A DNA stretch of 64,000 nucleotides from Planctomycetota bacterium (GTDB taxonomy: Bacteria; Planctomycetota; UBA1135; GCA-002686595): assembly GCA_016872795.1 (NCBI GenBank), contig VGYZ01000001.1, positions 1 to 64,000 on the forward strand. The letters are read 5' to 3'. Below the pieces are notes generated by a model. It saw only the letters and a list, made by a program, of their open reading frames with translations, was not told where the DNA came from and did not search any database. Below, piece by piece: positions 16,518 to 24,970 of the stretch; position 1 is the first letter of the stretch; every line of letters begins with the position of its first letter. Made by a program: the position numbers and the translations under genes.

Positions 16518-18101
16518 CTAGACCTTGGCGGTGGACTTCTCGTCGACCCAGCGCGAGAGGATTTCGCCGACCTTGCGCGGGTCGGTGCGCACGAGCTCCT
16601 CGATCTGCGCGCGGGCGAGCGCCTCGGGGTCGATGCTCGGTTCGGAGCTGCCAGAGCCCGCTGCTGCACCCGCGCTCGCGGCTTCCGTCGTGCCCTTGCG
16701 GCTGCCGCGCAGGCTGGTGAAGAGCAGCGCGAGGAACGCGACTGCGGCCGCGATCTCGACGCCGCGCTCGATCAGCAGCTGCGTCATGGCGCTCGGACCC
16801 TCGTCCTCGACCGGCGTCGCAGCGGGCGTCGAGCCCTGTGCGGACGGCTCGCCCGCGACCACTTCCGGAGCAACGAACGCGGTCGTGGTGACGCCGATCA
16901 CGTCTTGGCGCTCGGCGTCGAATCCGACGGCGGCCTCGACGATCTTCTGGATCTCGGCCTTGCGCGCCGCGAGGCTCTCGTCGAGCACGAGCGAGACGTA
17001 CAGGCGCTCGAGGCGCGGCACGGTGCGCACGGTCTGCGTGCGCAAGCGGCTCGTCTCGTAGGTGGTCTTGTTGTCCTTGGTCTTCGAGACCGACGACGCC
17101 GACGAGCCCGTGGCGGCCGTGGGCACCGCAGCGGATTCGTTGCCGAACTCCGTGGGCGCGTTGGCGGCGACGCCCGTCGCCCCACCTGCACCCGAGCCGG
17201 AGCCGAGCGGCGTCTGAGTTTCCTTCGTGTCGACCTGCACCGCGACCGTCTCGGGATCGATCTTCTCGTCGACGATCGTGCTCTGGTCGTAGTTCCACTG
17301 CGAGGTGACCGTGACCAGCGCCTTGCGCGCGCCGAAGGTCTGCTCGAGGTGGCGATTGGCCTTCGTCGCGAGCTCGCGCTCGTAGGCTTCGGCCTGCGCG
17401 AGGAACTCGCGCGCGGTGCGGCCCGAGTCCTGGTCGGCGCTCGGATCGTGCAGCGTGCGGCCCGATTGGTCGGTGATGATCACATTTTCGGCGGGGACGC
17501 CGAAGCGGAAGCGCACGAGCTTCGCCACATTGGCGGCCTGCTCCACGCTCAGTTCCGCGGCGCCCTTCAGCGCGAGCGCGACCGAGACTTGCACCGGCTT
17601 CTTCGCGCGCAGCGGCGATGTGTCCGGCATCGAGGTGGTGACCGTGGCGGCGGTGACGAACTCGAGCTGCTCGAGCAGCCGCTCGGTCTCCTGCCACTCG
17701 CGCTTCTGCATGCTCTGCGCGCGCTCGCCAGCGGAGAGGAAGATGGTCGACGCGCCCGAGGCACCGGCGTCGATGCCGTCCGGGCGACTCTTGAGCGATT
17801 CCGACAGCGCCACCGCGATCTGCGCCGAGTCGAACTGCGGCTCGTCGACGTAGATCACGAACGGACCGGGGAAGTCGCTGACGCGGTAGCGCACTTGCGC
17901 TTCGGCGAGGGCCTTTTCGACGGCGACGCGCTCGGTGTCGGACAGGTTCGTGTAGAGCTTGACGAAGTGCGGCTGCGCCGAGATCCAGCTGCCGATGCCG
18001 AAGGCCGCGAGCACTGCGACGAGCGACAGCGCCACCACGAGCTTGGTGCGCGCGGGGGCCTTCACGGCGGCGTCGAGGAGGTTGTTGAATTCGAAGTTCA
18101 T
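16518..18101 (-). CDS. fliF: flagellar MS-ring protein FliF
   Basis: A 527-residue protein. The first membrane helix lies at about residues 18-42 (TKLVVALSLVAVLAAFGIGSWI). Periplasmic ring-building motifs follow (VKLYTNLSDTERVAVEKALAEAQVRYRV; AANVAKLVRFRFGVPAENVIITDQSGRTL). A low-complexity Gly/Ala/Ser loop near residues 295-345 is next, then the second helix at about 445-465 and a cytoplasmic tail ending DPRKVGEILSRWVDEKSTAKV, the FliG-binding end. It nucleates the basal body around the export gate. Length is near the usual 530-570. Confidence 0.96.
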   Translation of the reverse strand: MNFEFNNLLDAAVKAPARTKLVVALSLVAVLAAFGIGSWISAQPHFVKLYTNLSDTERVAVEKALAEAQVRYRVSDFPGPFVIYVDEPQFDSAQIAVALSESLKSRPDGIDAGASGASTIFLSAGERAQSMQKREWQETERLLEQLEFVTAATVTTSMPDTSPLRAKKPVQVSVALALKGAAELSVEQAANVAKLVRFRFGVPAENVIITDQSGRTLHDPSADQDSGRTAREFLAQAEAYERELATKANRHLEQTFGARKALVTVTSQWNYDQSTIVDEKIDPETVAVQVDTKETQTPLGSGSGAGGATGVAANAPTEFGNESAAVPTAATGSSASSVSKTKDNKTTYETSRLRTQTVRTVPRLERLYVSLVLDESLAARKAEIQKIVEAAVGFDAERQDVIGVTTTAFVAPEVVAGEPSAQGSTPAATPVEDEGPSAMTQLLIERGVEIAAAVAFLALLFTSLRGSRKGTTEAASAGAAAGSGSSEPSIDPEALARAQIEELVRTDPRKVGEILSRWVDEKSTAKV

Positions 18102-18112
18102 CCGGTCCTACC

Positions 18113-18475
18113 TCACACGCTCATCCGCATGGTTTCGCGGTACGCATCGATCAGCTTGTTGCGCACCTCGAGGCTGAACTTGAAGGCCAGCTCCGACTGC
18201 TTGAGCTGACCCGCGACCTCGTGGAAGTCGCCGACCTTGCCGGAGAGGAGGTCCAGAGGCAGGGCCTCGGAGGCCTTGATCGTCTCGTCGGCGCGAGTGA
18301 GGCCCTGCGCGAGCGCACTGGAGAAGCTCGGGCTTGCGGTGGGGGCGGCCACGCCAGGCAGGCTGTCGCCCACGCGCGGCAGGGCGCCCTCGACCTTCGC
18401 GCCTCGCTGCATCGAGGCCAGCGCGGCCTCGATGGCCGCCTTCGCGAGTCCGCCTTGTCCTACGCCTTGGATCAT
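18113..18475 (-). CDS. fliE: flagellar hook-basal body protein FliE
   Basis: A 120-residue protein whose C-terminal half is diagnostic: LPLDLLSGKVGDFHEVAGQLKQSELAFKFSLEVRNKLIDAYRETMRMSV. The N-terminal 55 residues are low-complexity and variable. FliE is the first rod-zone protein exported and joins the MS ring/export gate to the FlgB-FlgC rod. It lies between flgC and fliF, the usual order. Confidence 0.94.
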   Translation of the reverse strand: MIQGVGQGGLAKAAIEAALASMQRGAKVEGALPRVGDSLPGVAAPTASPSFSSALAQGLTRADETIKASEALPLDLLSGKVGDFHEVAGQLKQSELAFKFSLEVRNKLIDAYRETMRMSV

Positions 18476-18495
18476 CGGGATCAGCCGTGTTCAGG

Positions 18496-18927
18496 TCACT
18501 GGAGAAGGCGCAGCGCGCGCTCCGCCATGCGCACGAAACCGTCCTGCGCTTGCAGGTTGGCCTCGTAGGCACGCATGGCAGTGATCAGATCGGCCATTTC
18601 CCGCGTCGTGTTGACGTTCGGGTAGGAGACCCAGCCCGCAGTGTCAGCATCGGGATGGGAGGGGTCGGGGACCCGCTGGAAGGGGGTCTGGGTGTCCTCG
18701 GAGACGGCCCGCACGCGCACTCCGGCGTTCTCCGTGCCGCCGCCCTCGAGCTGGCGCAGGATGGGCTCGAACTCGACCACCTCGCGGCGGTAGGGGGTGC
18801 CTCCGGGGGTCTTGGTGACCGTGGCGTTGGCGATGTTCTTGGCGACCGTGTCGATGCGCACGCGCTCGGCCGACATGCCGGTGGCCGCGATGCGCATTCC
18901 GCTGAAGAGGTTGTTCACTCCGTCCAT
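18496..18927 (-). CDS. flgC: flagellar proximal rod protein FlgC
   Basis: A 143-residue protein with the rod/hook N-terminal motif LFSGMRIAATGMSAERVRIDTVAKNIANATVTKTPGG. The C-terminal match is VNTTREMADLITAMRAYEANLQAQDGFVRMAERALRLL; the related helix in rod proteins reads MVxMIxAxRxYEAN. Length is typical (about 135-145). FlgC joins FlgB and FliE in the proximal rod. It lies 23 bp after flgB. Confidence 0.96.
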   Translation of the reverse strand: MDGVNNLFSGMRIAATGMSAERVRIDTVAKNIANATVTKTPGGTPYRREVVEFEPILRQLEGGGTENAGVRVRAVSEDTQTPFQRVPDPSHPDADTAGWVSYPNVNTTREMADLITAMRAYEANLQAQDGFVRMAERALRLLQ

Positions 18928-18950
18928 GGTTCAGGCCTCGCGGGCTGTGG

Positions 18951-19313
18951 CTAGCGCCCGCTCTGGATCGAGGTGTCGATCAAGTCGAAGTGGCTCTGCA
19001 GCATCGCCGCATATGTCTCGTACAAGAGGCGGTTCTGGCGCTCGGCGTTGAGCTCGAGCTCGAGATTGACGTTGTTGCCGTCGGGACGCGCGGGGGTGAG
19101 CGTGTCCTCGACGATGTCCGGCTGCACGCCCTCGAGCCCGCCCTTCCCGGACTCGAGGGCGTCGCGCAGCAGGCCTTCGAATTGCACCACCTGACGCCGG
19201 TAGCCGGGCGTGTTGACATTCGCGATGTTGCTCGAGATGACGCGCGACCGCTCGGCGGTGGCGTTCATGAGCCGCATCAGGAGGTCGACATTGCCCGTGC
19301 TTCCGGCTTCCAT
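18951..19313 (-). CDS. flgB: flagellar proximal rod protein FlgB
   Basis: A 120-residue protein with the rod motif RSRVISSNIANVNTPGYRRQVVQFEGLLRDAL near residues 18-50 and a C-terminal helix NAERQNRLLYETYAAMLQSHFDLIDTSIQSGR. It is the first structural gene after the regulators FlrB/FlrC-like in this operon (22-bp gap), so it is probably transcribed with them. Confidence 0.95.
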   Translation of the reverse strand: MEAGSTGNVDLLMRLMNATAERSRVISSNIANVNTPGYRRQVVQFEGLLRDALESGKGGLEGVQPDIVEDTLTPARPDGNNVNLELELNAERQNRLLYETYAAMLQSHFDLIDTSIQSGR

Positions 19314-19335
19314 GGGGATGCTCCTTCGTCTCTTC

Positions 19336-20721
19336 TCAGGCGACGAGGCCGAGCTGGCGCCAGAGCTTCATCTTGTTGGAGAGCGTGCGTGCGCTCACGC
19401 CCATGCGCCGCGCGGCTTCCGTCTTGTTGCCGCCGGTCGAGGCGAGCGTCTCGAGGATCGCCTCACGCTCGATGTCCGCGAGCGGACGGTTGGCGAGCGA
19501 CGCCGGCGCGACCGGGGTCGACGCGGCACCGCCCGGCAACACGCTGACCGGTCCGGTGGCGGCGCCGAAGGCGATGTCGGTGGGCTCGATCATCGTGCCC
19601 TGGCTCAACACGACCGCGCGCTGCAGCACATTCTCGAGCTCGCGCACATTGCCCGGCCACGGCCACTGGAGCAGCTTCTGCTCGGTGGCCGCCGAGAGCG
19701 CGAGCTCGTTGAGGCCGTGCGCGCGGGCGAAGTGCGCAAGGAAGTGGCGCGCGAGCGGCAGCACGTCGTTGGAGCGCTCGCGCAGCGGCGCGACGTGGAG
19801 CGGCAGAACATGGAGGCGGTAGTAGAGGTCCTCGCGGAAGCGACCGGCCTTGACCTCGGCGGCGAGGTCGCGGTTGGTGGTCGCGATCACGCGCACATCG
19901 ACCTTGATCGTCGCCGTGCCGCCGACGCGCTCGAACTCCTCTTCCTCGAGCACGCGCAGCAGCTTGGCTTGCAGCGCCGGCGAGATCTCGCCGATCTCGT
20001 CGAGCAGCAGCGTGCCGCCGTCGGCGAGCTCGAAGCGGCCCTCGCGGCTCTTGATCGCGCCCGTGAAGGCGCCCTTTTCGTGGCCGAAGAGCTCGCTCTC
20101 GAGCAGGTTCTCGGAGAGCGCCGCGCAGTTGACGCGCACGAACGGCGCGCTTGCGCGGTTCGACTCCTGATGGATCATCTGGGCGATGTGCTCCTTGCCG
20201 GTGCCGCTCTCGCCGGTGACGAGCACCGTGCCCTTGCTCTTCGCGACGCGCTGCGCCGAGTGCACCGTCTCCTGCATGGTCGGGCTCTCCGCGATCGTGC
20301 GCGAGCCCGCGCCGAGCACTTCTTGGCGCAGGTACTCGTTCTCGCGCTCGAGCTTCGAGGTGCGTTCGATGCGCTGCAGCACCAGCTGCAGCGTGTCGGC
20401 GGTGCAGGGCTTCATGAGGAAGTCCACCGCGCCACGGCGCATGGCCTGCACGGCCGTCTCGACCGTGCCGTGCGCCGTGATCACGACGACCGGCAGACCC
20501 GGCTTCTCGTTCTTCAGGCGCTCGACGAGCTGCAGGCCGTCCGAACCCGGCATGCGCAGGTCGGTCAGCACGATGTCGGGGCTCGTATTGCGTACTTGCT
20601 CGAACCCCTCGTTGCCGTCGCGGGCGACCGCGACCTGGAAGCCGAGGCTCTTGACCGCCTCGACGAGGAACTGGCGGGACAGGTTGTCATCGTCGACGAC
20701 AAGGATCTTCTGGATAGACAT
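19336..20721 (-). CDS. sigma-54-dependent response regulator, FlrC/FleR-like
   Basis: A 461-residue NtrC-family activator read from ATG at 20721. The receiver domain (residues about 4-118) has the acidic pair DDD, the phosphoacceptor Asp in [14 protein letters not shown] near residue 53 and the Lys in DFLMKP. The AAA+ domain (about 140-375) has Walker [11 protein letters not shown], the sigma-54-contact loop [14 protein letters not shown] and Walker [15 protein letters not shown] Fis-type helix-turn-helix closes it ([32 protein letters not shown]). All catalytic motifs are intact. By position after an FlrB-like kinase and before flgB, it should activate middle flagellar genes with RpoN. Confidence 0.92.
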   Translation of the reverse strand: MSIQKILVVDDDNLSRQFLVEAVKSLGFQVAVARDGNEGFEQVRNTSPDIVLTDLRMPGSDGLQLVERLKNEKPGLPVVVITAHGTVETAVQAMRRGAVDFLMKPCTADTLQLVLQRIERTSKLERENEYLRQEVLGAGSRTIAESPTMQETVHSAQRVAKSKGTVLVTGESGTGKEHIAQMIHQESNRASAPFVRVNCAALSENLLESELFGHEKGAFTGAIKSREGRFELADGGTLLLDEIGEISPALQAKLLRVLEEEEFERVGGTATIKVDVRVIATTNRDLAAEVKAGRFREDLYYRLHVLPLHVAPLRERSNDVLPLARHFLAHFARAHGLNELALSAATEQKLLQWPWPGNVRELENVLQRAVVLSQGTMIEPTDIAFGAATGPVSVLPGGAASTPVAPASLANRPLADIEREAILETLASTGGNKTEAARRMGVSARTLSNKMKLWRQLGLVA

Positions 20722-20725
20722 GTCT

Positions 20726-21919
20726 TTAGTTGCGGAAGGGAAGATGGAGGCGCACTTCTGCGCCCCCAAAGGGGGATGGAAGGGACGAAATCTCGACGCG
20801 ACCGCCGTGGAGCACGGCGATGCGCTGGACTAGCGCGAGCCCGAGGCCGGTGCCTTCGGCGCGCGTGGTGAAGAACGGCTCGAACACGCGGCGCGCCAGC
20901 TTCTGCGAGATGCCAGGGCCGGCATCCTGCACGCGCGCGACCACTTCGTCGCCCTCGCGCGCGATCGCGAGGTGCACGCGACCGCCTCGGGGCTGAGCCT
21001 GAATCGCGTTGGCGAGCAAGTTCCGCAACGCCTGACGGAGCTTGATGCGATCGCCGGAGAAAGTCGGGCAATCGACCGTGGTCGTGAGCTCGACGGGGCA
21101 CACTCCATCGCGCTCGGCGCCGAGGCGTGCGAGGCGCAGGGCCGCGCGCGCGAGCTCGTGCGCGTCGACCGAGTCGAGCGCGAGTTTGTCGGGGCTCGCG
21201 AGCGACATCATGCTCGCGAGAATCGTCTCGGCTTCGGCGGAACCCTCGACGATCATGCCGGCCCAGCGGCGCTCGTTGCTGCCCTCCGGAAGACGCGGCG
21301 CGAGCATCTCGGCGAAGCCCTTGACCGCCATCATCGGGTTGCGCAGTTCGTGCGCGATGCCGCTGGCCATGTCGCCCATCGCCGTGAGCTTGTCCATGGC
21401 GTGGAGGCGCTCGGAGAGCTCGACCACGCGCGTGCGATCGTCGAGGATCTCGACCGTGCCGGCAGGTTCGCCGCCGGCGCGCAGGTCGCGTGCGACCACC
21501 GAGCGCCGCGAGGCCACGACGCGGCGCGAGCCGTCGGGGCGCACCGCTTCGTGCTCGATCCACTCGTCGTCACGCCCGTCGAACTCCGTCGACTCGCGAC
21601 CGAGAACCGCGCTCTCGTCCACGCCGAGCACGACGAGTGCCGCGGCGTTGGCGCGCACGATGTGACCGTCGGCGTCGCGCACGAGCACTCCTGTGGGGAG
21701 CGCGGCGAGCACCGCTTCGAGGCCGGCCTTCACTTCGTCGAGCTCGGCGACCTTGCGCGCGAGCTCGCGGTTGGCGACGGCGAGCTCTTGCTCGACGCGC
21801 CGCGCGCGCTCTTCCAGCGAGCGGTAGCTCGTGGTCAGGCTGGCACCGAGGCTCTCGAGGTCGCGCATCGCGCGCTCGAGGTCGAGCTCCGGCAGTTGCT
21901 GCTGGCTCGCGGGCGTCAC
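20726..21919 (-). CDS. cytoplasmic PAS histidine kinase, FlrB/FleS-like
   Basis: A 397-residue kinase read from GTG at 21919 (GTGA overlap with the gene before it). It has an N-terminal coiled coil (about 10-65), a PAS domain (about 65-170, LEAVLAALPTGVLVRDADGHIVRANAAALVVLG), a HisKA H-box GDMASGIAHELRNPMMAV near residue 188, and a HATPase domain with NLLANAIQA, VQDAGPGIS and GTGLGLALV. No membrane helix is seen, so it senses a cytoplasmic cue, perhaps assembly of the export gate as proposed for FlrB and FlgS. It lies 4 bp before the cognate regulator. Confidence 0.9.
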   Translation of the reverse strand: MTPASQQQLPELDLERAMRDLESLGASLTTSYRSLEERARRVEQELAVANRELARKVAELDEVKAGLEAVLAALPTGVLVRDADGHIVRANAAALVVLGVDESAVLGRESTEFDGRDDEWIEHEAVRPDGSRRVVASRRSVVARDLRAGGEPAGTVEILDDRTRVVELSERLHAMDKLTAMGDMASGIAHELRNPMMAVKGFAEMLAPRLPEGSNERRWAGMIVEGSAEAETILASMMSLASPDKLALDSVDAHELARAALRLARLGAERDGVCPVELTTTVDCPTFSGDRIKLRQALRNLLANAIQAQPRGGRVHLAIAREGDEVVARVQDAGPGISQKLARRVFEPFFTTRAEGTGLGLALVQRIAVLHGGRVEISSLPSPFGGAEVRLHLPFRN

Positions 21920-22722
21920 GGGCGCTTCTCCTTGCCGGCGCTGCGCTTCTCGAAGTCGACACGCCACTGCAGGAATTCGAGGTCTTCGCGAGCGCGCTCG
22001 GCGAGCGCGCCGGCGTCCTTGCGCGCGAGCACGGCTCCGAAGCCGGCGATGGCGTCGGTATCTCGTCCGAGCTTCTCGAGCGTGCGCGCGCGCCAGTACG
22101 AGCACTCGATGTCGTCGAGCCGCAGCTCGAATGTTGCGAGAGCTTCGGCGTAGCGGCCCTGGCGGTAGCAGGCGCGGCCGAGGTGCAGCGCGTCGGCGTA
22201 GTAGCCCGCCTGCTCGAAGGAGCGAGCTGCGCCACTCGTCGGCGTCGGAGCGGTCGTGTCCTGCTCGCGGGGTGCGCTGGCGACCGTGCTGACCGCCAGA
22301 CGCGCACGCAGCGCATCGTCGAGGCCCGTCGTCGCGGGAGCGTCGTTCGTCACCGCGCTGGGCGGGCCGGTCGGCGCGGTTGCGGCCGGCAGTCTGTCGG
22401 CCAGTTCGGCGTTCTCGAGGCGCTCCGCATCGCCCTGCAGGCGCGCGATGTCATTGCGCAGCGTGTCGAGCAGTGCATCGCGCGCGCCGGGCTTTCCGGC
22501 GGGCGTGGGCAGCGCAGCCTCCGTGGCGGCGATCACGGTCGGGATCGCCGTTGCATCGCCGCTCTGCAGGCGCTGCTCGACCGCGGCCAGCTGGTCGAGC
22601 GCCTTGAGCGTGCGCTGCAGCGTGGCCTCGAGCGAGTCCTCGCCGCCGGAGCCGAGTGTCACGGCCGGGACCACGAGCAGCGTGGCCAGGCCGAGGTTGA
22701 GCGCGTAGTTGAACTTCAACAT
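21916..22722 (-). CDS. secreted or anchored tetratricopeptide-type protein, unknown role
   Basis: A 268-residue protein read from ATG at 22722 (TGATG coupling with the gene upstream); the track start lies in that gene. It has a short N-terminal hydrophobic segment (about residues 4-24, FNYALNLGLATLLVVPAVTLG), a charged helical part, a low-complexity Ala/Thr/Pro linker (about 125-180), and a C-terminal TPR-like pair (AGYYADALHLGRACYRQGRYAEALATFELRLDD and WRARTLEKLGRDTDAIAGFGAVL). I do not recognise a named family. It is wedged between a TPR/STN protein and the FlrB-like kinase, and the coupling suggests a joint role in flagellar assembly or its sensing. Confidence 0.75.
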   Translation of the reverse strand: MLKFNYALNLGLATLLVVPAVTLGSGGEDSLEATLQRTLKALDQLAAVEQRLQSGDATAIPTVIAATEAALPTPAGKPGARDALLDTLRNDIARLQGDAERLENAELADRLPAATAPTGPPSAVTNDAPATTGLDDALRARLAVSTVASAPREQDTTAPTPTSGAARSFEQAGYYADALHLGRACYRQGRYAEALATFELRLDDIECSYWRARTLEKLGRDTDAIAGFGAVLARKDAGALAERAREDLEFLQWRVDFEKRSAGKEKRP

Positions 22723-24164
22723 CAGATTCGCCCCCGATAGGCCTCGATGGCCTCCTCGATGCGACCCACGCCTTCGAGCAGCTCGCCGGTGAGCAAGTAG
22801 AGTTCGCGGCGCAGCTCGGGCGACCGGATCGAGTCCAGGTGCTCGCGCAGATGCGTGAGTGCGGCGTCGACGCCGACTTCCTGCGAGAGGGCGCGGGCGT
22901 GGCAACGCGCGAAGCGTGCGCGCAGCGCCTCCTCGAATGTGCCGAGTTGCGCGGCGATTTCGCGCAGCAGCTTGAGCGATTCCGCGAACGAGCCGCCGTC
23001 GCACAGTCGCTCGGCGCGCTCGAGCGCCTTCGACTCGGCGGCAGCGGCGTGCGCGTCGAGCCCGAGCGCCGCGCGCGCAGCGCGCACGACATCATCGAGA
23101 AGGACGCCGTCCTTGCGCGCGGCCTCGGCCGCGAACAGGGCGCCGACTTCGTCGTTCGTGTCGAGCGCGGCGGTCGCTGCGGCGAGCAAGGCCGCGTCCC
23201 TGCGCGGCCCCTCGCAGAGCTGCGAGAGGGCGAGCCACGCGCGAGCGGCGTTGCCGTGTTGTCCGGCGGCCGTGCAGGCGAGCGCGCGCAGCTCGAGCGA
23301 CTCGCGACGGTCCGCGGGACCTGCGAGCTGCGTGTCGATCTCGTCGAGCAGCGTGAGCGCCTTCTCGCCTTGGCCGATGCCGGCGAGTGCGCGCACGCGC
23401 ACTTGCTTGCGCCGCAGTTCCTCGTGCCGCGACGCTGCGCTGTCGAGCGCATCGATGGCGTCGATCATGTACAGCGCGCGCTCGTGCTGGCCGAGGCGCA
23501 CGACGCACCAGGCGAGTTCGAGGCGCGCGGGGATCTCGAGTCCGTGCTCGCGCTCGCTGCGCAAAAGCTCGGAGAAGCGATCCGCGGCATCCTGCCATGC
23601 CTCTTCGCGCAAGAGCAGGTTGCCGGCAGCGAACAGCGCGTCGTTGGCGAGCGTGGAGTCGGAGTAGCGCCCGACCAGCTCGTCGTAGCGCGCGCGTGCG
23701 GCAAAGAAGTTCCCGCGCCGCTCCTCGATGATGGCCTGATCGCGCAGCGCTTGGGGAGCGAGCTCGTGGTCCGCGAAGTCGCGCAGCGTCGCGACGGAAA
23801 CCGCGAGCGACGCTTGGTAGTGCGCGTCGGCATCCACCGTGCCGTCGAGGTTCGGCCGGAGCATGAGCACACCGCCGCGCACTTCGGCCTCGAGGCCGAC
23901 GGACCCAGCGATGAAGCGCACGGCTTGGCGCAGCGGGCGATCGCGCAGGTCGACGCTGACGAGCGTGCGGCTCGTGCTCGCGTCGAGTCCTTGCAGATCG
24001 AGGTCGGCTTCGCGAGCAAGATCGCCCATGAGCTCGTGGAGCAGCGCGTTGTCCGCGTGGATCGTGCACAAGCGTTCGCCGTCGCGTTCGACGGCCGAGA
24101 GCTCGTGGCGCAGTTCGCGCGTCTGGGGCGCGACGAGCAGCAGTGCGGCGAGGGCGAGCTTCAC
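22722..24164 (-). CDS. exported protein with STN-like domain and tetratricopeptide repeats
   Basis: A 480-residue protein read from GTG at 24164. A short signal (MKLALAALLLVAPQT) is followed by a secretin/TonB short N-terminal-like domain (about residues 40-105, ALLHELMGDLAREADLDLQGLD to VSVDLRDRPLRQAVRFIAGSVGLEAEVRGGVLMLRP). Many TPR-like helical pairs fill the rest, such as YDELVGRYSDSTLANDALFAAGNLLLREEAWQDAADRF and RIEEAIEAYRGRI at the end. STN domains are usually found in secretins and TonB receptors, so this fusion to TPR is unusual. It probably works in the periplasm. It is coupled on both sides (GTGA, TGATG). Confidence 0.75.
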   Translation of the reverse strand: MKLALAALLLVAPQTRELRHELSAVERDGERLCTIHADNALLHELMGDLAREADLDLQGLDASTSRTLVSVDLRDRPLRQAVRFIAGSVGLEAEVRGGVLMLRPNLDGTVDADAHYQASLAVSVATLRDFADHELAPQALRDQAIIEERRGNFFAARARYDELVGRYSDSTLANDALFAAGNLLLREEAWQDAADRFSELLRSEREHGLEIPARLELAWCVVRLGQHERALYMIDAIDALDSAASRHEELRRKQVRVRALAGIGQGEKALTLLDEIDTQLAGPADRRESLELRALACTAAGQHGNAARAWLALSQLCEGPRRDAALLAAATAALDTNDEVGALFAAEAARKDGVLLDDVVRAARAALGLDAHAAAAESKALERAERLCDGGSFAESLKLLREIAAQLGTFEEALRARFARCHARALSQEVGVDAALTHLREHLDSIRSPELRRELYLLTGELLEGVGRIEEAIEAYRGRI

Positions 24165-24859
24165 CGGCCCTGCTCCGTGTTGCGCGCGAGGGCGTCGGCT
24201 TCGAGCCGGTAGCTGTCGGCGATCAGGAAGCCTGCGCGAGCCTCGATTTCCTCGCGCGCGGGCTGCTCGACGCGGTCGATCACAGCGAGCAGGCCGTGGA
24301 GCATGCGACGGGCGCGGATGTGCTCGCCCTGCGCGACGCGTTCCCGCGCGAGCTCGAGCGTGCGGAAGCCCTCGGGCAGGGCGCCGAAGGCCGGCTCGGA
24401 GGCGCGCGCGGCAGCGGCGCTGCGCTGATTGGACTCGTTGCGCAGGTCCGTGCTGGCTTCTCGCACATCGTGAGCGACATCGAGGACGAGGTCACGGGTC
24501 GCGTTGACCGAGTTCCACGCGAAGGCCATCAGGGCCACATTGGCGACGAGCACGGCGGCGAAGAGCGCCGTGGCGAGCGGGGACATCGAGAAGCGCGCGT
24601 GCTCGGCGCTCGGTGCGGGAGCGGCCTGCGGGGCGGGCGGCGCTGCGCCCGGGGTCGGCGCGGAGGGCGCATCGACATGGGCGAGCGTGCTCGGCACCAC
24701 GGCGGCGGGCTCGTTCTTGGGCAGGGCCGGCTGGGGCGCAGCGGATTGACGGACCTCGACGAAGTTGAACAGATCCTCGTCGGTCTCCGGCGGAGGCGTG
24801 CCGGTGGCGAGCTGAGCGTGCAGCTTGCCGGTCGTGGGGACGAGCGGGTCGGAGGCCAT
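24161..24859 (-). CDS. single-span membrane protein with proline-rich cytoplasmic part
   Basis: A 232-residue protein. About 90 N-terminal residues are disordered and Pro/Ala-rich (with DEDLFNFVEVRQS near residue 28). One membrane helix follows at about 94-115 (PLATALFAAVLVANVALMAFAW), then an outer helical part with TPR-like character (LELARERVAQGEHIRARRMLHGLLAVIDRV). It is the first gene of the operon running through the FlrB/FlrC-like genes into flgB, so its promoter must lie in the 111-bp gap to the next gene upstream. Function unknown; probably the anchor of the two following TPR proteins. Confidence 0.75.
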   Translation of the reverse strand: MASDPLVPTTGKLHAQLATGTPPPETDEDLFNFVEVRQSAAPQPALPKNEPAAVVPSTLAHVDAPSAPTPGAAPPAPQAAPAPSAEHARFSMSPLATALFAAVLVANVALMAFAWNSVNATRDLVLDVAHDVREASTDLRNESNQRSAAAARASEPAFGALPEGFRTLELARERVAQGEHIRARRMLHGLLAVIDRVEQPAREEIEARAGFLIADSYRLEADALARNTEQGR

Positions 24860-24970
24860 GTCGTCCAGAGAGTTCGACCGTGGACGATTTTTCCTTGAAG
24901 CGAGGAATGGCTACCCCGGCAGGTTCTTCCTGAATCAGGGAAGGCCGTCCCGCCCTCTGCCCTGCCCCGC

